Assembly (NCBI GenBank): GCA_037501455.1
Contig: CM074860.1
Location: 51,160,501 to 51,224,500 of the forward strand
Direction: 5' to 3'
DNA: 64,000 nt
Source: Lantana camara
Taxonomy: Eukaryota > Streptophyta > Magnoliopsida > Lamiales > Verbenaceae
Shown: one piece after another, positions 1 to 11,491 of the stretch
Layout of the letters: each line of letters opens with the position of its first letter
Numbering within the stretch: the stretch's first letter is position 1
Program-made: the position numbers and the translations under genes
The notes under the pieces: generated by a model
The model's database searches: none
Seen by the model: the letters and a program-made list of their open reading frames with translations, nothing else
Told to the model about the DNA's origin: nothing

Positions 1-1065
1 CGGCCTCTGACCCCCAGGCGGTGGATCCTTTCTATATGGACACGTATCCACTTTATGATCGGCATTCCCACAAATCAAACATAAATTCAAACGGCGCCGA
101 CAACCCTTATAGGTATGAGTAGGTAATCCACAATAAGAGCATCCCGACTTTTCCGTAGGTGGTGGTGCGGCAGGTGTGACTCGAGGAGCTTTCTAGACCG
201 GTACTTGTGGCACTTGAGACTTGAATTTCTTCATGGGACCCTTAGACTGCGGTGGAGGGTTATCATAGGTGATTGGCCTTTTCCCGGAATTGTAATTCGA
301 TCTCGACCCCAAACCGGAACCCTGACCCGATCTATACGTAGATCTCCAAGCATTTACCGAGTCTTCCACTTTCAAAGCCTTTTGAGTAGCTTTCTTCCAA
401 GTACTTGTATTGACGGTCTCTATTGCAGCTTGGATATCCAGCCTCAAACCCTGCACGAATTGTATAGCCTTATGAAAATCATCACCGGCAATATTGGGTG
501 CATATCTGGATAATCTCTCAAATTCGGCAATATATTCGGCCACTGATCTACTTCCTTGTTTGAGCTCCGTGAACTCCTTAAGTCTCCTAGTGCGAGATGA
601 AGGAGGAATGAACTTGTTCTTGAATTCCGTAATGAAAACCTCCCATGTGATTTCTTCTTAGGCTGCATCTAAAACAATCTTGGTGCTTTCCCACCAAGAA
701 TAAGCTTCTCCTTGTATTCAAGTAAGAGTACACCTAGCTTTCTCTCGAGTCTAGCAAGGAATAAGTTCCCAAATTCTTTCCACATCTTCAAGCCATTGTT
801 CGGCTTGCATGTCATTTCCCTTGAAGAATCTAGGTGGATGTTGATTCTGAAATTCCCTTAAAATAGCTGAGATTGGGGCCGGTGGTGCTGGTGGAGGAAC
901 TGGTGGTGCAGGAGGCACATAATCTCGCAATCTTTGGTCTATTAACTGAACCATAGAATTTAAGAAGTCCTGAGGTTGTTCTTGTGGGGGTGGAGGTGGA
1001 GTTCGGTCATGGTGGTGATGTCGATGACCGGGAGAATGCTCTCTACGAGGTCTTCCACGAGGCAT
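1..1065 (-). pseudogene. gag: gag polyprotein of element A, broken
   Basis: Structural capsid/nucleocapsid protein of a gypsy retrotransposon. The ATG at 1065 opens MPRGRPRR, followed by a His- and Pro-rich stretch and the capsid region (EFQNQHPPRFF, then WLEDVERIWE). The frame continues past in-frame stops at about 751 (TAG), 706 (TGA) and 657 (TAA) into the second capsid part (EEITWEVF, LKQGSRSVAEYIAEFERLSRYAP), then another stop at 193. Downstream, two CCHC zinc knuckles of form C-X2-C-X4-H-X4-C are visible (CSYCGLPTHTYKGC and CLICGNADHKVDTC) within about 45-150. Two tandem knuckles fit chromoviral gag. The longer upstream Met reading at 1089 is less likely because MPRGR matches the usual gag start of the group. 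The four stops make it a pseudogene. The C-terminus and pol are beyond the window. Confidence 0.85.
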
Positions 1066-1270
1066 CCTGAAATTACAAACACTGTACATGCATGTTTGAT
1101 TAACAAGTATGTATAAATGTAATTAAGTTCATAGAACACATAAATCACATAATTTAAATAAGGTCAAATAATTTCAAATAAAATACAAGACTCTCAAGTA
1201 ATCAAGTCATCCTATGCCGTACGACTTAGACTCACAAGACACGACACGAGAACCGCGGTTTTGCAACTGG

Positions 1271-1282
1271 GCTCTGATACCA
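1271..1282 (-). other. Primer binding site of element A
   Basis: The minus strand reads TGGTATCAGAGC, complementary to the 3' end of plant initiator Met-tRNA. It lies 8 nt (TCTTAAGG) beyond the LTR end, the same spacer style as in elements D and E. Confidence 0.9.
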
Positions 1283-2099
1283 CCTTAAGATGTAGCACCC
1301 TTAACGCAAAGGCACCACATCCCCCGCACTATAGTTTAATCCACATATGGAACGAACACCCATACATGAATCAAGCCTATAGCGAACGTGAGACAATAAA
1401 AAAACACGACAATAGCTAGGCGGGCTAACCCTCATTCAATACAACAATGTATAAAGAAAAGAGGAAACATACTCATATACATACATTCCATTCATAACCT
1501 TGTTTATTGTTTCCAAAACATGCAATTCAAGTTCTTCTCACCAAACCATAATATACAAACTTTCACATGTTTCTTAACTATACAAGTACCAAAATGAGAA
1601 TGAGGTGCTAGACTCAACCAAAAGACTCGAACCCGCCTAGCACTCCACCTGTGAAACCTGAAAATGTGAGGTGTTAGTCTACCACAGACTGAGTGAGGGG
1701 TTTAAATAAATATAAGCGCACGTATCATGCAAGCTATAATCTCGGGTAAGATTTTATAAGAAACACAATATAAGTTCAAGGATAAAGAGGAATTCCTGCC
1801 CGAGATTACAACTAAATCAATTTAGTAATTTAATTAATTATCAATTCAATCCGTGGCCCGGCGAGTGAGGGCATTCTCCAACCTTACTCCCAATAGTGTA
1901 CAATCATGACATTCCATTTATCAAGTGAGCATGCAAGTTGTTTAAGTGCAATCACGTAGCAATTTCATGAACCCTTCTTCCTCCGGGTGAAGGTGGGCTT
2001 GCAAGACCCAACCTTCCAATCATGTTGTACGTCGGGAACATGACTCCCACGCACGGGATTTCATCATCCACCAAACCTCCTGGTGGATTCAGAGGTGAT

Positions 2100-2150
2100 C
2101 CCAAATTGGTGAGGATAGTGCAAGAGTTACCCAAATTGGTGAGGATAGTG
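2100..2150. repeat. 30-bp period tandem duplication in LTR A
   Basis: A 21-nt unit beginning CCCAAATTGGTGAGG occurs at 2100-2120 and again at 2130-2150 without mismatch. Confidence 0.9.
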
Positions 2151-2482
2151 TCAATCAAGTAATAATAATTAAGGAATGTTAATTTAAAAGAATAATTATC
2201 AATAACCATGTTTATAACTCATATAAGTCATATACGGAAGCCAAAGAATTGAAAAGAATGCAATGTGAAAGGTTTTGGTGAAGTTTAGAAAAACTTGACA
2301 ATTTTGGGAAATGTACATGTTGTGGGAAAACTGTAATATCTAAAATTGGGAATTATGTTTTTCTTGTTGGGAATGAAAGTAAACACATAGACCTTTCCAA
2401 CGCTATATGGCACGTTTTCTAATTCAAACCGAGGTGAAAATGGCGTAGGTTCGAAGTTGGACAAAATGCAGTTTCAGGCGGT

Positions 2483-2639
2483 GGTCGCGGGTGCGACCAA
2501 AAACCTTCACAAAATGGTCGCGGCCGCGACCAAGTATTTTTTTCGAATTTTTGTCCAATTTTTTCAAAAGTCGAGACTTGGCCAAAAAGGGGTCGCGGGC
2601 GTGACCAGCTTTACAATAAAACAGGTCGCGGGCACAACC
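2483..2639 (-). repeat. Cluster of four 16-nt GC-rich dyads in LTR A
   Basis: Four copies of GGTCGCGG-NNNN-GACC type at 2483-2498, 2516-2531, 2591-2606 and 2624-2639: GGTCGCGGGTGCGACC, GGTCGCGGCCGCGACC, GGTCGCGGGCGTGACC, GGTCGCGGGCACAACC. The second is a perfect palindrome. They sit in an otherwise AT-rich region of the LTR. Confidence 0.9.
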
Positions 2640-5042
2640 AAATACGCAGCAGCAACAAAACAGGGCAAAACAGGGTAAAACCAAGCCAAAATCAACCAAA
2701 ACAATTACAAATGCAAGTTCTACTCCATAACACTTATTGAAACACATTAAATACACATTATACTTCACTTATCCAACAAACAAACCAAGAAATACACATC
2801 AAGGTACCAAAATTCATCAAGAAAACCCCACATGTATACTCATGTTTCCAACTTCATGAAATTCAATATATCCATGCAACTTCCAAGCCTCATGATCCTA
2901 ACATGCTTCTAACTCCAAATATTGCAAGAATTCATCATCAAATCCATAAATCCATACTTGATCAAAATTTCAAGAGTTTCACAAGCTTCATGTTATACCT
3001 TAATTCAAAGAAGAATTGGATGAAATGATGATATGATGTTGATGATGATCCTAACTCTTCAATTCCTCAACTTTAGCTTGAATTATGGAGAAATCTTCCC
3101 TTCCTCTTCTTATGGTGTAAATATCGGTATTCACTAGGTGTTAGTATGTGTGTTCTTTTGTTCTCTTGGATGAATGGAACATAATGGAAGAAATTGGAGA
3201 AATTCGAGATATATCCTAAGTCTAGCATGAAAATATGTGATTCATCTCTTTTTGCACATAAGTCCCTCATTTAGTTAAATAATGCACTCAAGGATAATCT
3301 CTAACCAATAATACAATTAATTCCAAATCAAGTTAGGCAATTAAGTTGAAGAATTTCCATAAGAGAGCAATTAAGGACATTTAATTCATTTAGGTCACTT
3401 AGTTCATATAATTCATATAAATGACGATTCATGTAAATGCGTAGAAATGTTATGCATATAATATAACGAAAGGGTAATTAATTGAATGAAATACTTAAAT
3501 TTAAACCTCCCAACTCCCGAAGACCCGCTCGTAGCGTGCTTACCTGAACTTCTGGAATTTGGGGCGTTACAGACTCAGACCTAACCGTATGACTTGACAG
3601 ACCTAAAAATCCCGCCTAACACTCCAAAACCTGCAAAGAACTGAAAACAAAGCCGTGTTCAGTCTATAGGAGACTGGTGGGTATAAAACAGGGTATATCA
3701 TAATTAATATAACCGAATTTAAGCACTCCCACATGCAAGCTATAATCCCGTGTGAGGTTTTATTAAATATTTCCCAAGTGGGTGAAAGCAAAGGAAAACA
3801 ATGCTCGGGATTACAACGATCAATTTCATTCCTTTAGTCATAATCATGGGGTCATTATCTGAGCCCTGGCGGGTGGGCGAATTCTCCAATCTTCTCCTCG
3901 TGTGTGCATAGTTTATTTATTCGTTCATTACCGATCATGCAACATACATACATTCATAATCATGCGTTCATAACATTTCATTCATAATCATGCTTTCATA
4001 CATAATAATTACACCTTTTTCCTCCAAGTGGTGGACGGGCTTGCAAGACCCGGCCACCTGAACATATCAATATGGCGAATGAGGTTCATGAACCCTCACC
4101 GCCCGGTTAGCCTTTCCTCATCAAAAACTCCTTAACTAGGTCGGTATTCGCCGTAATTGGTTGGAACTAGTATATGGGATCACCGTCGGCCCTTGCCTCC
4201 CTGGATAGCCTCATACACTAAGTTCCTGGGCCTGTGTTCATAACAATCATGCCTCGCCAAAATCATAGGTTGGGGTTCATAAAAGAAAAGGGCTTACATT
4301 GAAAAGCCTAGACACTTTTAAAAAAACTCGATATATATATATAAATACATACTTGGCTTAAAACCTTCAAATAAGGGGTATATTGGGTCTTCATAACTAA
4401 TAGAAGAGAAACCCACGTGTTACGCCTTACCAAACAATACCAAGAAGAAAACAAGAGGACTTGAAAGTGTCCTATGAACCCAGCATGTCTCGGCCCTGGA
4501 GAAAATTGTATACAAGATAATATAGTGTACTCGTGAGACTCAAGACTCCAAATGAACCATATATGACGCACGACAATGCAATGAATGTCTTATGATATGC
4601 ATAAGAGAGTAAATCATGGCATGAAGATGCATTAAGGCGCATAATCAATCATTTCATTCATTCTTGGAGCTTTCATTGTCACTCAAGTTCATATCTCCCA
4701 TGTATAGTATCAAATCCATCCATTAATTCCGAACACAGATCATAACACATATTTCAACAAGTATACAATTCATATAAATTATAAAAGAAAAGATAAATAC
4801 GCAAGTCGGGTTCATATTGATAGCAAAGATCCATACATGCACGTACTTGGAGCATTGATGATATATTAAATTATAACTCGTAAAATATTCCACAAAAAAT
4901 CATGAAAATTTAATAATAAATAAGATAACACATTATAAAACATGTTAGTATAGCATAGAAGTCATAAAAGAAGTGGAAGAAGAATAAACAAGCGAAGAGA
5001 AACAAGAAAAACGAAACCGGAGTCATGAGGATAGGGTGGACA

Positions 5043-5104
5043 GAATCCACCCCCATGGATTCTGGTCAGAAACCTTACTGACACAAATCCACCCCCATGG
5101 ATTT
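5043..5104 (-). repeat. Two dyads in LTR C
   Basis: GAATCCACCCCCATGGATTC (5043-5062) and AAATCCACCCCCATGGATTT (5085-5104). The arms differ but each is self-complementary, so the second copy keeps pairing through matched changes (G..C to A..T) at its ends. The same pair recurs in the other LTR copy just before the B insertion at 8207. Confidence 0.9.
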
Positions 5105-5877
5105 GGGTCAGTAGCCAAAAAAAACACAGCAACCGGGCATGCACGAGAGAGAAGGGAAGAGATGCATGTTACCAACTTAAAACTCAATGAAATGCATACA
5201 AATTCAGGCCATATGCTCATACATACATGCCAAAACCGAAGCTAAATCATGAGAATAGAAGAGATGCTCATATAGGCTCATGTTCTTCAAGTTTCATGAA
5301 AAATCATTAATGGTAACTTCCAAATAACTCATCTATCATGCAATTCAACTTTAAAGAGACATAAATGGAGGTCTTAGGATCATATATCATGCTTCATACT
5401 AACATAAATCACAAGAACTCATGCAAGATTCATCAAAGTTTCCCAGACCCTTACTATTCATCCTCTTTTCCAATACTTGATCAAATCTTGGTGAAATCAT
5501 GCAATATGGAACTTAAAATATCCACAAGAAGATACACAACCTAAAAATTGGCTTACCTTTCAAATTGGAGAAGGAATAGATGTGAGATGAGCTTAAAATC
5601 TCAATTGGGCGAAAGGGTTCTTCTTCCTCTTCTTTCTCTCCTTTCTTCCTCTTCTTCTGGCTGAAAATATCTTGTCTTGGGGGTGGGATTTCATGGGGCT
5701 GAGGTAGAGAGAGATACGAGTGTATCAAGTGCGCTAGATCATGAGTTTAGGGTCTAGGGGTGTTATTTAGGTCTGTAGGCTCATAAATTGTCAATGGTTG
5801 CCATTTTAGGAGTGAGGTGCTCGTTTCGGTTGAAATTCGGGAATCCAAATGGTCTTAGAAAAATGTGAGGCTTGTTC

Positions 5878-6005
5878 CATTGGATCCGAATCATCAATAC
5901 GAGTCCAATGGAGGTGACGAAACTCAATTCCGCGCTCCCGAGCTCAAGATATCACATACGGAACAAAAGGTGCGCTAATTGCTCGTTAGCCCCCGTTTTG
6001 GTTCC
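5878..6005 (-). promoter_or_regulatory. U3 inverted-repeat block of LTR C
   Basis: Two inverted repeats lie side by side: CATTGGA/TCCAATG (5878-5910) and a 46-nt segment 5960-6005 with outer arms GGAACAAAA / TTTTGGTTCC and an inner GCTAA / TTAGC pair. The same 46-nt segment is found in LTR E (55565-55610) and a relative of the first in LTR D. The role is unknown; the position is U3, upstream of the presumed start site. Confidence 0.6.
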
Positions 6006-6341
6006 AAAACTCAAAATAAATTCAAAACTCAAGCAAAAGAATCTAAAAACATTAAACGAGCATAAATACACATTCACAACACATATATCTCCAACATATT
6101 AAATTTCCATGAATTTTCAAATTCAAATCATATATAAACGACACGCAAACAAATCACACATGCTCAAGTAGTTCAAGTAGTCGTATAAATTCCAATTCAA
6201 ATATTTCATATATTTCAATTAATCACATACTTAACAATCAAATAATAAAATTAATTAAATAAAACACTTATAACCAATTAATTCACGCAAGTAGATAAAC
6301 ACATAGGTCATGCTATACGACTGAAAAGCGGGGGCGTTACA

Positions 6342-6356
6342 ATCTCTCCCGCTTAA
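6342..6356 (-). other. Polypurine tract of element C
   Basis: The minus strand reads TTAAGCGGGAGAGAT immediately before the LTR start TGTAACG; this is the plus-strand priming site for reverse transcription. Confidence 0.85.
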
Positions 6357-7072
6357 AAGGATCCGTCCTCGGATTCACTGCTTCGAACGTAAATAACGGG
6401 AGAACCCCGTCTCTCAAAAGTAACAAAGACAGAGAGAGCCCCGTCTCTCAAACAACAAGGAGAGAACCCCATCTCTCAAACAGCAAAGAGAGAACCCCGT
6501 CTCTCAAACAACAAAGAGAGAACCCCATCTCTCAAACAACAAAGAGAGAACCCCATCTCTCAAACAACAAAGAGAGAACCCTGTTTCTCAAAAAACAAAA
6601 CAAGGGAGTCTCCAATACTCCCGAGTAAAGCAACATAAAACACATACCAAAAGAAGGTATCAAACATCAATTACAACAAGTAAAGTCACGTGAGTCACAC
6701 AAGGGCATGTAATAAGTATCATTCACACCAATCACCAATTACACAAAGCAATATAACACGATAAAAGTTCAACGCATATAACATCAAGATTATTTGAATT
6801 AAAACTACATGTATGCATGTGTCATGGATGCTTCATGTACCGTTCACCGTAGTAGAGAGACTTGGAATTGTTGGTTTTCTTGTCCAATGCATGATCTTCC
6901 CCGATAGCTAACTTCATGCGTGACTTATCTTTAATTCCTTCAATGTACTCCGGTGAAGAGATGACGAACCTTTTATTCCTTCTCTTGACTCCATTCCGAC
7001 TTTTGCCCCTTCTTACCATATCCTATTTGGTGATATTCTTGGAATTTGAATCTTTTATCTTGGCTAACACTT
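6357..7072 (-). other. Residual internal region of element C
   Basis: About 0.7 kb between the polypurine tract and the deletion junction. It holds a 28-nt tandem repeat array (6398-6600) and a Lys/Arg-rich frame at 6822-7019 on the minus strand (65 residues, starting MVRRGKSRNG) that matches nothing I recognise and may be chance. No pol domain remains. Confidence 0.6.
6398..6600 (-). repeat. Seven-copy 28-nt tandem repeat with internal dyad
   Basis: Units of the form GAGAGAACCCCGTCTCTC followed by AAACAACAAA, seven copies with few changes. Each unit has self-complementary ends (GAGA / TCTC). A three-copy relative occurs in the internal regions of element B (23880-23955 and 30741-30815), so the motif is shared between element families near the 3' end of the internal region. 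Confidence 0.88.
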
Positions 7073-8207
7073 TAATCATGCTTTCATACATAACAATTAC
7101 ACCTTTTTCCTCCGGGTGGTGGACGGGCTTGCAAGACCCGGCCACCTGAACATATCAATATGGCAAATGAGGTTCATGAACCCTCACCGCCCGGTTAGCC
7201 TTTCCTCGTCAAAAACTCCTTTAACGAGGTCGGTATTCGTCATAATTGGTTGGAACTAGTATTTGGGATCACCGTCGGCCCTTGCCACCCTGGATAGCCT
7301 CATACACTAAGTTCCTGGGCCCGTGTTCATAACAATCATGCCTCGCCAAAATCATAGGTTAGGGTTCATAAAAGAAAAGGGCTTACATTGAATAACGTAC
7401 ACTCTTTTGAAAAAACTCGATATATATATATATATATAAATACATACTTGGCTTAAAACCTTCACATAAGGGGTATATCGGGTCGTCATAACTAATAGAA
7501 GAGAAACCCACCTGTTACGCCTTACCGATCAATACCAAGAAGAAAACAAGAGGACTTGAAAGTGTCCTTTGAACCCGGCATGTCTCGGCCCGGGAGAAAA
7601 CTGTATACAAGACAATATAGCGTACTCATGAGACTCAAGACTCCAAATGAACCATATATGACACACGGCAACGCAATGAATGTCATATGATATGCATAAG
7701 AGAGTAAATCATGGCATGGAGATGCATTAAGGCACATAATCAATCATTCCATTCATTCTTGGAGCTTTCATAGTCACTCAAGTTCATATCTCCCATATAT
7801 CGTATCAAATCCATCCATTAATTCCGAACAAAGATCATAACACATATTTCAACAAGTATACAATTCATATGAATCATAAAAGAAAAGATAAATATGCAAG
7901 TTGGGTTCATATTGATAGCAAAGATCCATACATGCACGTACTTGGAGCATTGATGACATATTAAATCATAACTCGTAAAATATTCCACGAAAAATCATGA
8001 AAATTTAATAATAAATAAGATAACACATTATAAAACATGTTAGTATAGCATAGAAGTCATAAAAGAGGTGGAAGAAGAATAAACAAGCGAAGAGAAACAA
8101 GAAAAATGGAACCGGAGTCATGAGGATAGGCTAGACAGAATCCACCCCCATGGATTCTGGTCAGAAACCTTACTGACTCAAATCCACCCCCATGGATTTG
8201 GGTCAGT
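7073..8207 (-). repeat. Second LTR copy of element C, part 1
   Basis: Closely repeats 3983-5111, including the GTCGTGCGTC-type block (7661-7674 complement) and both dyads (about 8134-8196). Ends where element B is inserted. TCAGT at 8203-8207 is the left target duplication of B. Confidence 0.85.
8203..8207. repeat. Left TSD of element B (TCAGT)
   Basis: Identical to 34551-34555. The sequence on either side rejoins the uninterrupted C sequence near 5107. Confidence 0.92.
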
Positions 8208-8640
8208 TGTAAAGCCCCGTGTTTTCGTCATACAGGTACGCACGCCACACGTCTGATTTTCTGAGAGTTAGGTCAATTATTTATTTAATCTCGCACTTGC
8301 ATGCGTTATTATTTGATAACCTTACTTGAATTATTTGATTTAATTGAACTAGGTGAAGTACATGAATTATGTTCGCAAGCCATTTCATAACATATAAGTA
8401 TTTCATAATATTCATTCATAATCATTTCATTAATTTTCTTCTAACTTATATATAGTCTATTTCATTTCATAAGCCTATCATATTTCCATATACTTATATA
8501 GATGTACTTGAAACTAATTTCATAAAATAAGTGATACCATATATATGCATTTCATGCCTACATTGTGAAACATGCATATTTATATATATACCATATATTT
8601 ACATACTTACACAATCACAATATATAACTATAAGTAATAC

Positions 8641-8643
<3 letters not shown>

Positions 8644-8694
<51 letters not shown>
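8644..8694. repeat. TA microsatellite in LTR1 of B
   Basis: About 50 nt of TA. The equivalent tracts in LTR2 (24920-24940) and LTR3 (about 31780-31799) are near 20 nt, so the tract has changed length between copies. Confidence 0.92.
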
Positions 8695-8696
<2 letters not shown>

Positions 8697-9250
8697 TAGA
8701 CATAATATCTAACTTTTACTTTATACATATAACTATTATATTTATACATTATATGCACATTATATATCAAATATCTTCATCTCACTTTATACATACATAA
8801 TTATATCATATAATTATATACACATATACATAAGAACACACACACACCTCTCTCTTTCTCTCAAACCCTTCACACACGTACATCTCCATTTTGATCGAAG
8901 CAAAATGAAGGAGAAGGAGGAATCAAGACATAATCATCATCTTCATCACCTCCATCATTTCATTCTTCCATTCCTTCATTTCCTTCCAAGGTATTTGTGT
9001 ATATATATTTGTGTATATATTTGTATATATATGTGGGTTTGAATTTTGTGGCAAGATTTATGGAATAATACTTGTTTTAATGAATTTTATATGTGCCATA
9101 TCACGTATTTTGATGTTTTTGTGAGTTATTTGGTTGGGGTGTTGTTTTGGGATGTATTTGGAGCCTTCTCTTCGAGCTAATTCTAATCCCCTGCCCTTTT
9201 TTCGAACAGAGCATACCCAAGAGGGCGTTTGGGTTCTCAGTTTATTCACC

Positions 9251-9255
9251 AAACG
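9251..9255. repeat. Left TSD of copia element (AAACG)
   Basis: Matches 18626-18630. The unoccupied site is seen in LTR2 near 25498 (ACCAAACGCCCGTG). Confidence 0.95.
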
Positions 9256-11477
9256 TGTTGGGATAAATGCCCTGAAAAATCCAATTATATTGTAAATATT
9301 TTTGATTAATAAAACTGAAATTTTCGCAAGTTATGAGTATTTTACAAATTTAATAATTAATAACGTGTGATGGTATTTTTATATGAAATGTGTTTCATAG
9401 GAAAAGACTTTAAATACCAGAAATCACGTGTCATTAAAGTTCTAGTCGGTATGATAAGAAATTATTCTTTTCAAGACTATAATGTGTTATATAAGATGAT
9501 TAGTCTTTCGTCATACGGAAATGGAGTTTATAGTTATAACACATTGATGATTTTCAATGAGATTGGAAACATCGAACTGGACCACTGAGATTGTTCATTT
9601 TATACTGCTATCTAAAATGAACAAAATCTCGGAAGCATTAGACTCTTAATCCTGGCAGTGTTTCTACTTTAGGCATGTAGTGTTAATCACTGTGATGTAC
9701 TCAGAAGTGAGGTCTCGGTAACGGGTGGCCAAAATACTTTGTACGTTCGGTGATTGCGTAAAATGTGCTAAAGAGAAATATTGATCGACGAATCTGTAGC
9801 CTTGTTAGAAGGTTAAAAGATATCCTTAAAATAGATTTGCAAAAAGTTCAAATAAAACTTTGGCCAAAGTACATCGTGTGTTCGTCACCGAAGTTGTATG
9901 TTGAATGTGTTTCACATACAGGGAATTTGGACTTAAGGAAAATCAAGAAATTTCAGATCGCAAGTGAAAAATAAATGATAGTAATATTGATTTATTTTTC
10001 ATGGATATCTGTACAGAGGAGTAAAATGCAAAATTATTCTAGATCGAGAAATTCGTGAATAATTTAATTGATTTTAGAGTTCAACAATATTTATCTAGTG
10101 GAATTAAATATTGTTAAACGGTAATCAATCATTGTCATGAGAGGATAATAGATTGACCAGTTTGGAGCTAAAGTTAATTAGTCCTGCAGGTCCCCCCGCA
10201 AGCCCCAACGAAGATCAATGAGAAAATATTAAAATGAGAGAGAGAAATGAATTTTCAAAGAGTTTGAAAATAGCCAAGGTATTAATTTTTAGAAAATAAA
10301 TTAAATTCCAAAGAGTTGGAAATGTCCAAAATTTTATTTTGGAGAAAATAAAATTTTTCCGAAAAAAAAAAGGTGACGTGGCGAAGTGCTGACGTAGCAA
10401 GTGACGTGTCACGCTACGTCAGCAAGTCAGCGCCAAGTGGCGTTGACTGGGCGCCATTTGGCACGCCACGTGGACGGCCAAGATTACACCACGCCTCAAG
10501 GTTCAGCGGCCCAGATTTGATCTGCAAATGGGCCGGGTCGAGAGCGGGTTCGGGTAGGGTCGGGTTTGATGAAAACCGACCCGGACACATGGCATCACGT
10601 GAGCGTGCCACGTGATCAAGCGGCCGAACCAAGCTGAACCGATCGGTTCACAGCTGAACCGCGAACCGCCGGTCGGACCGGACCGGTCTGACACGTGCCA
10701 GCTGCTCGTGCCGCCGTGAGCATCACACGCGCCAAACACACAGCCGCCACACGAGCGCCACGTGCGGGTGTCGTTCCGCGTGTGGCAGACGGTGTTCGCC
10801 TCGTGGTGGCGTGAGCTCCTGCGTGGGACTCTTGGATTGGCCGTCAGACCTTGGTGTGTACGGAAATTTTCGGTTTTTTGGACGAATTTGACCCCTAAAC
10901 CTTGGCTATAAATAGGGTCTTAGCTTATTTCTTTTGGCAATCAACTTCTACATTCCATTTTTCAGTTTTCTTGGTTCCGAGTCACTCTCTCTCTTCAATA
11001 TTAATTAATCCTTAATTAAGGATTAATTAATTACTTAATTAGGTGGTTATATAATTAATATACAATCCACTTAATTATTAGAAAATAGAGATTTTCAGGT
11101 TTTAGAAAAAAGGGTTTTTCTAGAAAAATATTTTCTCAAGGTATTTAGTGAAATACTGCCGGAGCCCACACTCCAATTTCTTAATCGGGGATATTGCGGG
11201 GAAGCTCTGCCGATTTCACGAGAAAATATCGAGGTGCTGGAAAAGTGCCGTTGATAGCCATTTTTGCAGTACGGTAATGTCGTTATGTTGCCCAAATTAT
11301 TATTTGCATATTGTGATTATATGCTAGATGATTTAAAATTATGTTATCGATGCCTGTTTATATTAGAGTTATGCTGCCCGATTTATTCCGCTGCTTTATT
11401 AAAATATTTTGGAAATATTTTGATAACGAGGTTATGGCGAATTTTTTTGAATATTACGCGGGCCCGCCACACCAACA
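9256..11477 (+). repeat. 5' LTR of copia element
   Basis: TGTTGGGATAAATGCC...CACACCAACA. TATA box CTATAAATAGGG at 10906-10917, followed by a leader with CT-rich sequence. It keeps a roughly 66-bp GC-rich segment (about 10636-10702) that is missing in the 3' LTR. Confidence 0.92.
10906..10917 (+). promoter_or_regulatory. TATA box of copia 5' LTR
   Basis: CTATAAATAGGG, preceded by a GC-rich region. The identical box is at 18035-18046 in the 3' LTR. Confidence 0.75.
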
Positions 11478-11479
11478 AC

Positions 11480-11491
11480 TGGTATCAGAGC
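11480..11491 (+). other. Primer binding site of copia element
   Basis: TGGTATCAGAGC, initiator Met-tRNA complement, 2 nt after the LTR end. Confidence 0.92.

Larger units (their letters stand above)
1..3571 (-). mobile_element. Element A: Ty3/gypsy LTR retrotransposon, 5' part (LTR, primer site, gag)
   Basis: Read on the minus strand this is an LTR (3571 to 1291), a tRNA primer site, a short leader and a gag gene that runs off the left edge of the window. Pol and the second LTR would lie outside. The LTR start abuts sequence at 3572 that is the middle of another LTR (element C), so A is nested in C. The outer flank GACTC (3572-3576) would be its target duplication, but the matching copy is outside the window. 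The gag resembles Tekay/Del-type chromovirus gag. That assignment rests on recognition of the family, not on a search. Confidence 0.85.
1291..3571 (-). repeat. LTR of element A (2281 bp)
   Basis: Minus-strand LTR starting TGTAACGCCCC at 3571 and ending GGGTGCTACA at 1291. Near the 3' end it has the ATAGTGCGGGGGATGTGGTG stretch and, further in, a GCTAGGCGGG box (near 1635-1645), both shared with the other long LTRs here. A donor-like AAG/GTATAA lies at 2998 and acceptor-like CAG sites at about 1649-1659. It contains a 30-bp tandem duplication and four GC-rich dyads, listed separately. Confidence 0.88.
3572..6341 (-). repeat. 3' LTR of element C (5' 2770 bp of it)
   Basis: Starts TGTAACGCCCCCG at 6341 on the minus strand, directly after the polypurine tract. 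Its 3' end is lost at 3572 where element A is inserted. It contains a donor-like GAAAG/GTAAGCC (5556), two dyads (5043-5104), the conserved GTCGTGCGTC block (4565-4579 complement), an acceptor-like TTTGCAG/GTTTTGGAG (3631) and a TTAGGCGGG box. It is homologous to LTR G. Confidence 0.85.
3572..8207 (-). mobile_element. Element C: deleted Ty3/gypsy-type LTR retrotransposon, main part
   Basis: Minus-strand element: 3' LTR (6341 down to 3572, cut by element A), polypurine tract, about 730 bp of internal 3' sequence, then part of the other LTR (7073-8207). That copy is interrupted by element B, resumes at 34551 and ends at 34643. The 7073-8207 segment repeats 3983-5111 closely, which shows it is a second LTR copy. 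Nearly all coding sequence and the primer site are gone. The junction near 7073 fuses internal sequence to mid-LTR, so a large deletion occurred. Confidence 0.8.

Noticed and set aside
5872..6102. Small frame similar in protein sequence to frames at 55516-55698 and 60206-60388, antisense to LTRs C and E
   Set aside because: It starts with TTG, not ATG, and the differences between C and E fall mainly at first codon positions, so there is no sign of protein selection. The similarity is explained by the conserved U3 inverted-repeat block.
6398..6600. Regularly spaced repeats that could suggest a CRISPR array
   Set aside because: Spacers are only about 10 nt and nearly identical; it is a tandem repeat in a plant retrotransposon.
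8531..8800. 89-codon frame rich in Ile and Tyr
   Set aside because: Produced by the TA microsatellite.
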